A stretch of 64,000 nucleotides of DNA. It comes from Buttiauxella ferragutiae. GTDB lineage: Bacteria > Pseudomonadota > Gammaproteobacteria > Enterobacterales > Enterobacteriaceae. The stretch is from the NCBI RefSeq assembly GCF_001654915.1, contig NZ_LXEQ01000019.1; one strand, 5' to 3'. Of this stretch, positions 17,553 to 26,216 are shown one piece after another; positions within the stretch are counted from its first letter, which is position 1; each line of letters begins with the position of its first letter. The notes beneath the pieces were generated by a model. It had not been told where the DNA came from. It did not search any database and worked only from the letters and a program-made list of their open reading frames with translations. Made by a program: the position numbers and the translations under genes.

Positions 17553-17677
17553 TGCCCTGCTTATTTGAAGCTGTAGCTGCGTTGGCTGCGCTCACTCACC
17601 CGAATCACTTACATAAGTAAGCTCATCGGGATTCATTCCCTTGCCGCCTTGCTACAACTCCAACTAATTTGGGCAAA
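17551..17677. repeat. ERIC element 1 (127 bp)
   Basis: It carries the conserved ERIC core CACTTACATAAGTAAGCTCA and GGCTGCGCTCACTCACCCG, with inverted ends TTTGCCC / GGGCAAA, for exactly 127 bp. It begins inside the T-run of the ryhB terminator. Confidence 0.88.
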
Positions 17678-17698
17678 CAACTATCGATCCGTCTCTTC

Positions 17699-17728
17699 GT
17701 AGGGCGGAAAAGCGCAGCGTCCTCCGCC
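17699..17728. repeat. Single REP unit upstream of yhhX
   Basis: GTAGGGCGGAAAAGCGCAGCG ending in TCCTCCGCC; one palindromic unit, slightly degenerate. Confidence 0.65.
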
Positions 17729-17822
17729 AAAAGCAAACAACTCCATAGCCGCAAAATCACGGTGCCATCTGCCTCGGTCTCAAGTATGGTAATTGCAATT
17801 TAAAGTCAAAAAGGACGAAGCA

Positions 17823-18860
17823 ATGACCCTACACTGCGCTTTTATAGGTTTTGGCAAAAGCACTACCCGCTACCACCTGCCTTACGTTCTGGTTCGCAAA
17901 GATAAACTTCACGTCGCGCATATTTTCCGTCGCCATGAAAAACCAGAAATTGAGCAGCAACCGCAATACAGCCACATCCATTTCACCAGCCAGCTTGACG
18001 ACATTCTCAACGACCCGCAGGTCAAACTGGTGGTGGTATGTACTCATCAGGACAGCCATTTCGAATATGCAAAACGAGCGCTGGAAGCGGGCAAAAATGT
18101 GCTGGTGGAAAAGCCTTTCACCCCGACACTGGCTGAAGCTAAACAACTGTTTGAACTGGCTAAAGCGAAAGGACTGACCGTCACGCCTTATCAGAATCGC
18201 CGTTTTGATTCCTGTTTCCTGACGATGAAAAAAGCCATCGAAAGTGGCAAGTTGGGCAAAATTGTTGAAATAGAAAGCCACTTTGATATGTATCGCCCGG
18301 AAGCGGCAACCGCACCAGGCACCTTTGCAGATGGTGCTTTCTACGGCCTTGGCGTGCACACCATGGACCAGATCATCTCAATTTTTGGCCGCCCGGATCG
18401 CGTCGCTTACGATATTCGTAGCGTGCGCAATAAGGCTAATCCAGACGATACCTTTGAAGCACAGCTGTTTTACGGTGACCTGAAAGCTATTGTTAAAACC
18501 AGCCACCTGGTGAAAATCGACTATCCGAAATTCCAGGTTCACGGCACCAAAGGCTCGTACCTTAAATACGGTATCGACCAGCAAGAAACCAGCCTCAAGG
18601 CTTACATCATGCCCGGTGAGCCGGGCTTTGCAGCAGACAGCAGCGTCGGCGTGCTTGAATACGTCAACGACGCGGGTGAAACCGTGCGCGAAGAGATTAA
18701 ACCGGAGCAGGGCGACTATGGCCGCGTGTACGACGCGCTGTATGAAACCATCGTTAACGGCAAACCTAATTACGTCAGAGAAATTGAAGCACTGACCAAC
18801 CTCGAGATCCTTGAGCGCGGCTTCGAGCAGGCTTCTCCTTCTGTCGTGACCCTCGCTTAG
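17823..18860 (+). CDS. yhhX: Gfo/Idh/MocA-family oxidoreductase YhhX
   Basis: A predicted NAD(P)-dependent oxidoreductase; its substrate is not established. It has 345 aa from ATG 17823, the same as E. coli, with AAGGA 8 nt upstream. The N-terminal Rossmann domain starts FIGFGKSTTRYHLPY. EKPFTP (about residue 96) holds the Lys-Pro dyad of the family, and the C-terminal alpha/beta domain spans about 120-330. It lies downstream of ryhB and upstream of yhhW. Confidence 0.93.
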   Translation: MTLHCAFIGFGKSTTRYHLPYVLVRKDKLHVAHIFRRHEKPEIEQQPQYSHIHFTSQLDDILNDPQVKLVVVCTHQDSHFEYAKRALEAGKNVLVEKPFTPTLAEAKQLFELAKAKGLTVTPYQNRRFDSCFLTMKKAIESGKLGKIVEIESHFDMYRPEAATAPGTFADGAFYGLGVHTMDQIISIFGRPDRVAYDIRSVRNKANPDDTFEAQLFYGDLKAIVKTSHLVKIDYPKFQVHGTKGSYLKYGIDQQETSLKAYIMPGEPGFAADSSVGVLEYVNDAGETVREEIKPEQGDYGRVYDALYETIVNGKPNYVREIEALTNLEILERGFEQASPSVVTLA

Positions 18861-18869
18861 CTCCGCTCT

Positions 18870-18913
18870 GACGCCTCTGACTCGTTCACATTTTTTGAAC
18901 AGAGGCGTCAATT
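18870..18913 (+). terminator. Stem-loop terminator after yhhX
   Basis: GACGCCTCTG (18870-18879) pairs with CAGAGGCGTC (18900-18909), followed by AATTTT. An inner GTTCA/TGAAC pair extends the hairpin. Confidence 0.7.
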
Positions 18914-18983
18914 TTCACCCTCTATGATCATTTCCGATTCGGGTCCACACTTAGCCCATCAAACGAATTGCGGAGAAATGAAG

Positions 18984-19679
18984 ATGATCTTTTTAAGAAA
19001 AGCTGAAGAACGTGGTCACGCTAATCATGGTTGGTTGGATAGCTGGCACACCTTCTCATTCGCTAACTATTACGATGCCAATTTCATGGGTTTCTCGGCA
19101 TTACGTGTGATTAACGAAGACGTCGTGGAAGCCGGTGAAGGTTTTGGGACTCACCCACACAAAGACATGGAAATCCTGACCTATGTACTGGAAGGTGCGG
19201 TTGCGCATCGCGACAGCATGGGTAACGAAGAACAGGTTCCAGCGGGGGAATTCCAGATTATGAGTGCCGGTACCGGGATTACTCACTCGGAGTACAACCC
19301 AAGCAAAACCGAGCGCCTGCGTCTGTACCAAATCTGGATCATCCCGGATAAAACAGGCATCACGCCGCGTTACGATCAGCGTCGTTTTGATGCACCACAG
19401 GGCCGCCAACTGGTGCTGTCTCCAGATGCTCGTGACGGTTCCCTGAAGGTGAATCAAGATATGGAATTGTCGCGTTGGGCATTGGCTAAAGACGAACAAT
19501 CTGTCTACCAGATTCCTGCAGATCGCCGCATTTGGCTGCAGGTTGTCAAAGGTGATGTGTCTATCAACGGGACTCAGGCAAAAACCAGTGATGCTATTGC
19601 TGTGTGGGATGAACAAGCGATTTCGATTCATGCTAATGAAGCAAGTGAAGTCCTGCTGTTTGATTTACCACCAGTCTAA
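18984..19679 (+). CDS. yhhW: Pirin-family protein YhhW (quercetin 2,3-dioxygenase activity)
   Basis: A bicupin pirin-family protein; the E. coli enzyme shows quercetinase activity in vitro, and the physiological role is unknown. It has 231 aa from ATG 18984, the E. coli length, with GGAGA 7 nt upstream. ATG 18978 is too near the ribosome site. Metal ligands are seen in GTHPHKDMEILTYVLEG and GTGITHSEYN (two His near the N-terminus, then His and Glu). It lies between yhhX and gntR. Confidence 0.93.
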   Translation: MIFLRKAEERGHANHGWLDSWHTFSFANYYDANFMGFSALRVINEDVVEAGEGFGTHPHKDMEILTYVLEGAVAHRDSMGNEEQVPAGEFQIMSAGTGITHSEYNPSKTERLRLYQIWIIPDKTGITPRYDQRRFDAPQGRQLVLSPDARDGSLKVNQDMELSRWALAKDEQSVYQIPADRRIWLQVVKGDVSINGTQAKTSDAIAVWDEQAISIHANEASEVLLFDLPPV

Positions 19680-19700
19680 TAAATACTGATAGTTACCGGT

Positions 19701-19737
19701 CACAACCTTCCTCAAAACAGGGGGAAGGTTGTGCTTT
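19701..19737 (+). terminator. Stem-loop between yhhW and gntR
   Basis: CACAACCTTCC (19701-19711) pairs with GGAAGGTTGTG (19723-19733), then CTTTG. A strong stem with a short T-run. Confidence 0.7.
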
Positions 19738-19784
19738 GTCCGTGCTAAACTTCGTTGTCGATAGTCAACCAGTACAGCAGGATA

Positions 19785-20780
19785 ATGAAAAAGAAAAGAC
19801 CGGTATTACAGGACGTTGCAGACCGCGTAGGGGTGACCAAAATGACGGTCAGCCGATTTTTACGTAACCCTGACCAGGTTTCCGCGACGTTACAGGTAAA
19901 AATTGCTGCCGTACTTGATGAACTTGGCTACATTCCCAACCGCGCACCAGACATCCTTTCTAATTCCACAAGCCGCGCTATCGGCGTGTTACTACCCTCG
20001 CTGACCAACCAGGTTTTTGCGGAAGTGCTGCGTGGCATTGAAAACGTGGTTGATGCTTACGGCTACCAGACTATGCTCGCTCACTACGGCTATAAGCCTG
20101 AGCTGGAAGAAGAGCGTCTGGAATCAATGCTTTCCTGGAATATCGACGGCTTGATCCTCACCGAACGCACCCATACCCCGCGCACCCTAAAAATGATTGA
20201 AGTGGCAGGTATTCCGGTAGTGGAACTGATGGACAGCATTTCACCGTGTCTCGACATCGCCGTGGGGTTTGATAACTTCGAAGCCGCACGCCAAATGACC
20301 GCCGCGATAATTGCCCGGGGTCACCGTCACGTTGCGTATCTTGGCGCACGCCTTGATGAACGTACCGTGATCAAGAAAAAAGGCTACGAGCAAGCGATGC
20401 TGGACGCCGGTCTGGTGCCGTATAGCGTGATGGTTGAACAATCCTCTTCTTACTCCACTGGTATCGAATTGTTCCGCCAGGCGCGTCGTGAATATCCGCA
20501 GCTCGACAGTATCTTCTGTACTAACGATGACTTAGCTATTGGCGCGGCATTTGAATGCCAACGCCAGGGGCTGAGCATTCCAAAAGATATGGCGATTGCC
20601 GGTTTCCACGGCCACGATATTGGTCAGGTTATGGAACCCCGTCTTGCCAGTGTGTTAACGCCGCGTGAACGTATGGGGCGCATTGGTGCTGAGCGTTTAC
20701 TGGCGAGAATTCGCGGTGAAGCAGTGACGCCGCAAATGCTCGATTTGGGCTTTACACTTTCCCCTGGCGGTTCAATTTAG
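19785..20780 (+). CDS. gntR: LacI-family gluconate repressor GntR
   Basis: A repressor of gluconate uptake and phosphorylation genes, released by gluconate. It has 331 aa from ATG 19785, the same as E. coli. The N-terminal HTH is VLQDVADRVGVTKMTVSRFLRNP (residues 7-29), followed by the hinge and a periplasmic-binding-like effector domain with IGVLLPSLTNQVF and SVLTPRERMG. It is located directly before gntKU, whose upstream region holds operator-like sequences. Confidence 0.97.
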   Translation: MKKKRPVLQDVADRVGVTKMTVSRFLRNPDQVSATLQVKIAAVLDELGYIPNRAPDILSNSTSRAIGVLLPSLTNQVFAEVLRGIENVVDAYGYQTMLAHYGYKPELEEERLESMLSWNIDGLILTERTHTPRTLKMIEVAGIPVVELMDSISPCLDIAVGFDNFEAARQMTAAIIARGHRHVAYLGARLDERTVIKKKGYEQAMLDAGLVPYSVMVEQSSSYSTGIELFRQARREYPQLDSIFCTNDDLAIGAAFECQRQGLSIPKDMAIAGFHGHDIGQVMEPRLASVLTPRERMGRIGAERLLARIRGEAVTPQMLDLGFTLSPGGSI

Positions 20781-20790
20781 CGCCATAATT

Positions 20791-20806
20791 TTTGATATAG
20801 TTCACA
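20791..20806 (+). promoter_or_regulatory. Possible CRP site upstream of gntK
   Basis: TTTGA-TATAGT-TCACA fits the CRP half-sites TGTGA-N6-TCACA with one mismatch. An 8-bp palindrome ATTCACTT-TTT-AAGTGAAT (20810-20828) follows. gnt genes are CRP-activated in E. coli. The match is by eye. Confidence 0.45.
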
Positions 20807-20861
20807 CTTATTCACTTTTTAAGTGAATGGTTATTGCTTATTGCGAACGCTCTACTGACAA

Positions 20862-20887
20862 TGTTACCGATAACAGTTACCCGTAAC
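20862..20887 (+). promoter_or_regulatory. GntR operator-like palindromes before gntK
   Basis: Two adjacent palindromes, TGTTACCGATAACA (20862-20875) and GTTACCCGTAAC (20876-20887), resemble the GntR operator TGTTAC-N-GTAACA. They lie 40-65 nt before gntK. Confidence 0.75.
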
Positions 20888-20928
20888 AATTTCTTATAAC
20901 AAATTGTTGCGCCAGTCGGAGCTACGCG

Positions 20929-21462
20929 ATGAGCACTACCAACCACGACCACCATATCTACGTCCTGATGGGCGTTTCTGGCAGCGGTAAATCTGCTGTT
21001 GCAAGCGAAGTTGCACACCAACTCAAAGCGGCGTTCCTGGACGGCGACTTCCTGCATCCACGCTGCAATATCACGAAAATGGCTTCCGGTGAGCCGCTTA
21101 ACGATGAAGATCGCAAGCCGTGGCTACAAGCATTAAACGATGCAGCTTTCGCTATGCAGCGCACCAACAAAGTCTCCTTGATCGTTTGCTCTGCGTTGAA
21201 AAAAGTCTATCGCGACCAATTACGTGAAGGTAACCCGAATCTCTCTTTCATCTACATGAAAGGTGATTTTGAAGTGATTGAAAACCGCCTGAAAGCACGC
21301 AAAGGCCACTTCTTCAAAACGCAGATGCTGGTGACTCAGTTTGAAACGCTGCAAGAGCCGAAAGCGGATGAGCCGGATGTTCTGGTGGTAAATATCGACC
21401 AGTCACTGGAAAACGTGGTGGCGAGCACCATTGAGGTCATTAATAAAGGCAGTGCGCAGTGA
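20929..21462 (+). CDS. gntK: Gluconokinase GntK (thermoresistant type)
   Basis: It phosphorylates D-gluconate with ATP to 6-phosphogluconate, which enters the Entner-Doudoroff and pentose phosphate pathways. It has 177 aa (E. coli 175). The P-loop GVSGSGKS is at residues 15-22, and the family motif DGDFLHPRCNITKM follows. CGGAGCTACGCG precedes the ATG. It overlaps gntU by 4 nt. Confidence 0.96.
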   Translation: MSTTNHDHHIYVLMGVSGSGKSAVASEVAHQLKAAFLDGDFLHPRCNITKMASGEPLNDEDRKPWLQALNDAAFAMQRTNKVSLIVCSALKKVYRDQLREGNPNLSFIYMKGDFEVIENRLKARKGHFFKTQMLVTQFETLQEPKADEPDVLVVNIDQSLENVVASTIEVINKGSAQ

Positions 21463-22799
21463 GTACATTAACGCTTGTTTTAACAGCAGTTGGCTCGGTT
21501 TTGCTGCTGCTGTTTTTAGTGATGAAGGCGCGAATGCACGCCTTCGTTGCTTTGATGGTGGTTTCAATTGGGGCAGGGATATTTTCCGGGATGCCGCTCG
21601 ATAAAATCGCGGCAACCATGGAAAAAGGGATGGGCGGAACGCTTGGCTTTCTGGCTATCGTCGTCGCGCTCGGCGCGATGTTTGGCAAGATTCTTCATGA
21701 AACCGGCGCGGTAGACCAGATTGCGGTCAAAATGCTGAAGTCTTTTGGTCACAGTCGCGCGCACTATGCGATTGGCCTGGCTGGCCTGATTTGTGCGCTG
21801 CCGCTATTCTTCGAAGTCGCTATTGTATTGCTGATAAGCGTAGCCTTTTCCATGGCGCGCCACACCGGCACTAACCTTGTTAAACTGGTTATTCCTCTGT
21901 TTGCGGGCGTTGCAGCCGCTGCGGCATTTCTGCTGCCTGGGCCTGCGCCAATGCTGCTCGCCTCCCAAATGCACGCCGATTTTGGCTGGATGATTCTGCT
22001 GGGTCTGTGCGCGGCGATTCCAAGTATGATTATTGCCGGGCCGCTGTTTGGTAACTTCATCAGCAAACACGTCGAACTGCATATTCCTGACGACATCACT
22101 GAACCGCACCTGGGCGAAGGCAAACTGCCATCGTTCGGTTTCAGTCTTTCGCTGATCCTGCTGCCGCTGGTGTTAGTTGGCATGAAAACTATCGCTGCGC
22201 GTTTCGTCGAGCAGGGTTCCAGCTTGTACCAGTGGCTGGAATTTATTGGCCATCCGTTCACGGCGATTCTGGTTGCTTGCCTGGTGGCGATTTACGGTCT
22301 GGCGTACCGCCAGGGTATGGCGAAAGAGAAGGTCATGGAAATCTGTGGTCACGCGCTGCAACCTGCGGGAATCATCCTGCTGGTTATCGGTGCGGGCGGC
22401 GTGTTCAAACAAGTGCTGGTGGATTCAGGTGTTGGCCCGGCATTGGGCGAAGCGTTGACTGGCCTGGGCTTGCCAATTGCATTGACCTGCTTCGTGCTGG
22501 CGGCAGCGGTGCGTATCATCCAGGGGTCGGCAACCGTAGCTTGTCTGACTGCAGTTGGCCTGGTGATGCCGGTTATCGAACAGCTCAACTATAGCGGCGC
22601 ACAAATGGCAGCATTGTCGATTTGTATTGCTGGGGGTTCTATCGTCGTCAGCCACGTTAACGATGCCGGTTTCTGGCTTTTCGGTAAATTTACCGGCGCG
22701 ACAGAAGGGCAAACCCTGAAAACCTGGACCATGATGGAAACCATTCTTGGTACCACTGGTGCAGTTGTCGGGATGATTGCGTTTACGCTGCTGTCTTAA
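21459..22799 (+). CDS. gntU: Low-affinity gluconate transporter GntU
   Basis: A GntP-family inner-membrane gluconate/H+ symporter. It has 446 aa, the E. coli length, with about 12 hydrophobic segments. The LLPGPAPMLLASQMHADFGW and SVATVACLTAVGLV-like stretches are typical of the family. It starts with GTG (21459) inside the gntK stop region, so it is co-translated. Confidence 0.95.
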   Translation: MSTLTLVLTAVGSVLLLLFLVMKARMHAFVALMVVSIGAGIFSGMPLDKIAATMEKGMGGTLGFLAIVVALGAMFGKILHETGAVDQIAVKMLKSFGHSRAHYAIGLAGLICALPLFFEVAIVLLISVAFSMARHTGTNLVKLVIPLFAGVAAAAAFLLPGPAPMLLASQMHADFGWMILLGLCAAIPSMIIAGPLFGNFISKHVELHIPDDITEPHLGEGKLPSFGFSLSLILLPLVLVGMKTIAARFVEQGSSLYQWLEFIGHPFTAILVACLVAIYGLAYRQGMAKEKVMEICGHALQPAGIILLVIGAGGVFKQVLVDSGVGPALGEALTGLGLPIALTCFVLAAAVRIIQGSATVACLTAVGLVMPVIEQLNYSGAQMAALSICIAGGSIVVSHVNDAGFWLFGKFTGATEGQTLKTWTMMETILGTTGAVVGMIAFTLLS

Positions 22800-22810
22800 G
22801 TATGTGATTT

Positions 22811-22840
22811 AACGCTCTGGTAAATCCAGAGCGTTATGTT
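22811..22840. terminator. Terminator between convergent gntU and xylB
   Basis: A perfect 10-bp stem AACGCTCTGG/CCAGAGCGTT with loop TAAAT, followed by ATGTTTT on the plus strand. It may serve both genes. Confidence 0.85.
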
Positions 22841-22845
22841 TTGTG

Positions 22846-24300
22846 TCACGACATCAGCGGTAACAACTGCTGATAAATCTGGTTAAACACTTTTCTACGT
22901 GCCTGATATTGCTCATGTCTGGCCATGTCTGGTTTGTGCTGTTGCTCAAGCGGTAACTGCGGCAGCAGCGCTTGCAGCGGTTTATCTGGCGACATGGCGA
23001 TTTGCGCCAAGCGTGCTGCACCCAGCGCTGGGCCGACATCTCCACCGGTGCGATAATCCAGCGTTTGCCCACTGATATCTGCCAGCATTTGCCGCCAGTA
23101 CGGGCTGCGCGCCCCACCGCCAATCAGTGTGACACTTTGCGGTGTGACTCCGCAGGAATGCACCACATCCATACCATCCGCCAGCGCATAACCCACGCCT
23201 TCTAACACGGCGCGTGCCAGTTCGGCTGGCCCATGCTGATGGGTCAGGCCAAAGAAAACACCTTTTGCCTGTGGATTATTGTGCGGCGTACGCTCGCCAG
23301 ACAGATACGGTAAAAACCAGATCTCACCAGCGTCTTCATCAGCTTTTTCGGCGGCTGACAGCAGTGCCGGAACACTCTCGATACCGGTTAATTTTGCCGC
23401 CCAATCGAGACACGATGCGGCGCTGAGCATCACTGACATGAGGTGCCAGCGATGGGGTAGAGCATGGCAGAAGCTGTGGACGGCACTTTCCGGTTTACTG
23501 AGGAATCCTTCACTTACCGCAAAGTAAACGCCAGACGTTCCCAACGATAACATAGCCTGGCCCGCATCCATCATGCCGACACCGACTGCGCCCGCGGCGT
23601 TATCGCCACCGCCTGCAACCACCGGTACGGCAGGCATATTCCACGCACGTGCGACGTCTGCTTTCAATGTGCCAGTAATCTCGCTGCCTTCGAATAAATC
23701 TGGCATTTGCTGGCGACTCAACTGGCACGCGTCGAGCATTTTATCGCTCCAGTCGCGCTTCGTGACATCCAGCCACATGGTACCTGCGGCGTCAGACATA
23801 TCGCTGGCAAACACGCCGCTCATACGCAGACGCAGGTAATCTTTCGGCAGCAGGACTTTATCTATTTTCGCGAAGACTTCAGGTTCATGGCGTTTCACCC
23901 ACAGCAGTTTTGGTGCGGTAAAACCTGGCATCATCAGGTTGCCGGTAATTTGGCGGGAATCGGGTACGCTTGCTTCAAGCAAGGCGCACTCTTCTGCGCT
24001 GCGACCGTCATTCCATAAAATTGCCGGGCGCAACACGTTCTGCTGGTTATCGAGCAGTGTTGCACCGTGCATCTGCCCAGCAATCCCCAACGCTTTCACA
24101 TCTTTAAGAGAGTGCTGCTCGCCGAGCGCTTTCATTGCGCGGTCTGTTGCTTGCCACCAGTGTTCAGGATCTTGCTCCGACCACAACGGATGCGGGCGCG
24201 ACACCGTCAGTGTTTCAGTACGTGTCGCCAGCACTTCACCTTGCTCATCCAGCAAAATCGCTTTCACACCCGAGGTGCCGAGATCGATTCCGATGTACAT
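22846..24300 (-). CDS. xylB: Xylulokinase XylB
   Basis: It phosphorylates D-xylulose to xylulose-5-phosphate using ATP. It is an FGGY-family sugar kinase of 484 aa, the same as E. coli. The N-terminal phosphate-binding motif is GIDLGTSGVKAILLDEQG. MHGATLLD and the C-terminal GGGARSPYWRQMLADI (adenosine motif) with GGDVGPALGAARLA are clear. It is second in the xylAB operon, 96 nt after xylA; the gap holds a strong hairpin and a REP unit. Confidence 0.97.
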   Translation of the reverse strand: MYIGIDLGTSGVKAILLDEQGEVLATRTETLTVSRPHPLWSEQDPEHWWQATDRAMKALGEQHSLKDVKALGIAGQMHGATLLDNQQNVLRPAILWNDGRSAEECALLEASVPDSRQITGNLMMPGFTAPKLLWVKRHEPEVFAKIDKVLLPKDYLRLRMSGVFASDMSDAAGTMWLDVTKRDWSDKMLDACQLSRQQMPDLFEGSEITGTLKADVARAWNMPAVPVVAGGGDNAAGAVGVGMMDAGQAMLSLGTSGVYFAVSEGFLSKPESAVHSFCHALPHRWHLMSVMLSAASCLDWAAKLTGIESVPALLSAAEKADEDAGEIWFLPYLSGERTPHNNPQAKGVFFGLTHQHGPAELARAVLEGVGYALADGMDVVHSCGVTPQSVTLIGGGARSPYWRQMLADISGQTLDYRTGGDVGPALGAARLAQIAMSPDKPLQALLPQLPLEQQHKPDMARHEQYQARRKVFNQIYQQLLPLMS

Positions 24301-24316
24301 ATCGACTCCTTACAAA

Positions 24317-24339
24317 CGCGCCACGTAAAACGTGGCGCG
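24317..24339 (-). other. Strong hairpin in the xylA-xylB intergenic region
   Basis: A 10-bp stem CGCGCCACGT / ACGTGGCGCG with loop AAA sits 17 nt upstream of xylB. It is likely to protect the xylA 3' end or to lower xylB expression relative to xylA. Confidence 0.6.
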
Positions 24340-24346
24340 GGAATTC

Positions 24347-24376
24347 GTAGGGTGGATAAGCAAAGCGTCACCCACC
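24347..24376. repeat. Single REP unit between xylA and xylB
   Basis: GTAGGGTGGATAAGCAAAGC ending in GTCACCCACC; one palindromic unit inside the xylAB operon. Confidence 0.75.
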
Positions 24377-24396
24377 ATTTCAACTACGGTTTAAAC

Positions 24397-25719
24397 TTAT
24401 CTGTCGAACAGGTAATGATTGACCAGGTTTTCCAGTAATTCCTGATGCCCACTTTGATGCTGTGGATTCAGGTCATGCTGTTCAGCGTACTGTGCAATTT
24501 GTGAAAGCGACATTTGCCCTTTCAGAATTTGCTGACCAAGTTCACCATTCCAACCGGCATAACGTTTCGCAACGCGTTTATCCAGTTCGCCATCTTCAAT
24601 CATGCGTGCGGCAATTTTCAGTGACAGCGCCATCACATCCATCGCACCAATGTGCCCATAGAACAAGTCGTACTTATCGGTACTCTGACGGCGCACTTTG
24701 GCGTCAAAGTTCAGGCCGCCAGTGGTGAAACCACCTGCTTTGAGAATTTCGTACATCACCAGTGAGTTTTCTTCCACGCTGTTCGGGAACTGGTCGGTAT
24801 CCCAGCCCAGTTGCGGGTCGCCACGGTTGGCATCGACGGAACCGAAGATGCCCAACGCAATGGCGCTGGCAATTTCGTGATGGAATGAGTGACCGGCAAG
24901 TGTCGCGTGGTTCGCTTCAATGTTTACTTTGATCTCTTTTTCCAGACCGAACTGCTTCAGGAAACCGTAGACCGTCGCAACATCGTAATCGTATTGGTGC
25001 TTGGTTGGCTCCTGCGGTTTCGGTTCGATAAGCAACGTGCCGCGGAAACCAATTTTATGTTTGTGCTCAACCACCATCTGCAAGAAGCGGCCAATTTGTT
25101 CACGTTCCTGGCGCAAATCGGTATTGAGCAGGGATTCGTAACCTTCACGGCCACCCCAAAGCACATAGTTTTCGCCGCCCAACTGGTGAGTGGCATTCAT
25201 TGCGGTGACGACTTGCGTTGCCGCCCAGGAGAATACTTCTGGATCTGGGCTGGTCGCAGCACCTGCGCCATAACGAGGATTGGTAAAGCAGTTGGCTGTA
25301 CCCCACAGCAATTTCACGCCGCTTTCTTGCTGCTTTTTCGCCAGCACTTCGGTCATTTTCGCGAAGTTATTCAGGTACTCTTTCAGCGATGCGCCTTCTG
25401 GCGAAACGTCCACATCATGGAAGCAGTAATACGGGACATTCAGCTTGTGGAAGAACTCGAACGCCACATCAGCTTTTAATTTTGCCAGGCCTAATGCGTC
25501 GCCAGCTTGCTGCCACGGACGTTCAAACGAACCGGCACCAAACATGTCGGCACCATTCCAGCAGAAGTTATGCCAGTAACAAGCGGCAAAGCGCAGGTGT
25601 TCTTCCATACGTTTACCCAGCACGATTTCATCTGGATTGTAGTGACGAAATGCCAGTGGGTTAGCGGTTTTAGGGCCTTCAAAACGTACACGTTCAAGTT
25701 GGTCGAAATAGGCTTGCAT
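24397..25719 (-). CDS. xylA: D-xylose isomerase XylA
   Basis: It interconverts D-xylose and D-xylulose. It is a TIM-barrel metalloenzyme of 440 aa, the same as E. coli. Catalytic His101 and Asp104 are in CFHDVDVSPEG. The metal-binding stretches LLIEPKPQEPTKHQYDYD, VNIEANHATLAGHSFHHE and SVDANRGDPQLGWDTDQFP are intact. It is the first gene of xylAB, divergent from xylFGH. Confidence 0.98.
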   Translation of the reverse strand: MQAYFDQLERVRFEGPKTANPLAFRHYNPDEIVLGKRMEEHLRFAACYWHNFCWNGADMFGAGSFERPWQQAGDALGLAKLKADVAFEFFHKLNVPYYCFHDVDVSPEGASLKEYLNNFAKMTEVLAKKQQESGVKLLWGTANCFTNPRYGAGAATSPDPEVFSWAATQVVTAMNATHQLGGENYVLWGGREGYESLLNTDLRQEREQIGRFLQMVVEHKHKIGFRGTLLIEPKPQEPTKHQYDYDVATVYGFLKQFGLEKEIKVNIEANHATLAGHSFHHEIASAIALGIFGSVDANRGDPQLGWDTDQFPNSVEENSLVMYEILKAGGFTTGGLNFDAKVRRQSTDKYDLFYGHIGAMDVMALSLKIAARMIEDGELDKRVAKRYAGWNGELGQQILKGQMSLSQIAQYAEQHDLNPQHQSGHQELLENLVNHYLFDR

Positions 25720-25743
25720 AATTGACTCCGTAATCAGGGGGAA

Positions 25744-25870
25744 TATACCCGTCGTCCTTCAAGATGCAGGGGTGTTGGCTGCTCTCACTCACCCGAATCA
25801 CTTACCTGAGTAAGCTCATCGGGATTCATTCGATTGCCGCCTTCCTGCAACTCGAATTATTTTGGGTATA
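25744..25870. repeat. ERIC element 2 (127 bp) upstream of xylA
   Basis: Inverted ends TATACCC / GGGTATA and the conserved core CACTTACCTGAGTAAGCTCA, exactly 127 bp. It lies between the xylA start and the shared control region, so it should be in the xylA leader or promoter. Confidence 0.9.
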
Positions 25871-26216
25871 GCAAGTAAGCGATTCTGTAACCATCCTGTA
25901 TTTTCCCTGGAGTTTGCTCAATTACGTTATTTCACACTGTGATTAAGAGAATGCTCAAATGTGCGCTGCCTCGCAAAAAATGTTGAAAATAATGAATGAA
26001 GTATCTTTATGGTTATTCCAATAAATAAAGCAACGAATGCATTTGTTAAATTAAAAGCAGATCGCCATCATAAATTAGAAATTAAACCAAAAAACGTAAT
26101 GGGAAGATGAAAATCTGTAATTGCTGGATTTGTATTCACAGTCAACAATTCGAACCGGTCAACAGATGTTAATAATTTTTAATCCGATTTATCCCACCCT
26201 ACACAGGTATAAAAAA
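25871..26216. promoter_or_regulatory. Divergent xylA/xylF control region
   Basis: About 350 AT-rich bases with no gene. TGTGC-GCTGCC-TCGCA (25960-25975) is a fair CRP site, at the centre, where E. coli has its CRP site. GAAAATAATGAATGAAG (about 25984-26000) resembles XylR half-sites. Both promoters should lie here. A TTG-started extension of xylF through this region is rejected. Confidence 0.6.

Noticed and set aside
24889..25479. Open frame of 196 codons antisense to xylA
   Set aside because: Shadow of xylA with no ribosome site; xylA is conserved over its full length.
26121..26216. N-terminal extension of xylF by 32 residues
   Set aside because: It would place the signal peptide internally and run through the control region; ATG 26217 or 26223 has the proper signal-peptide start.
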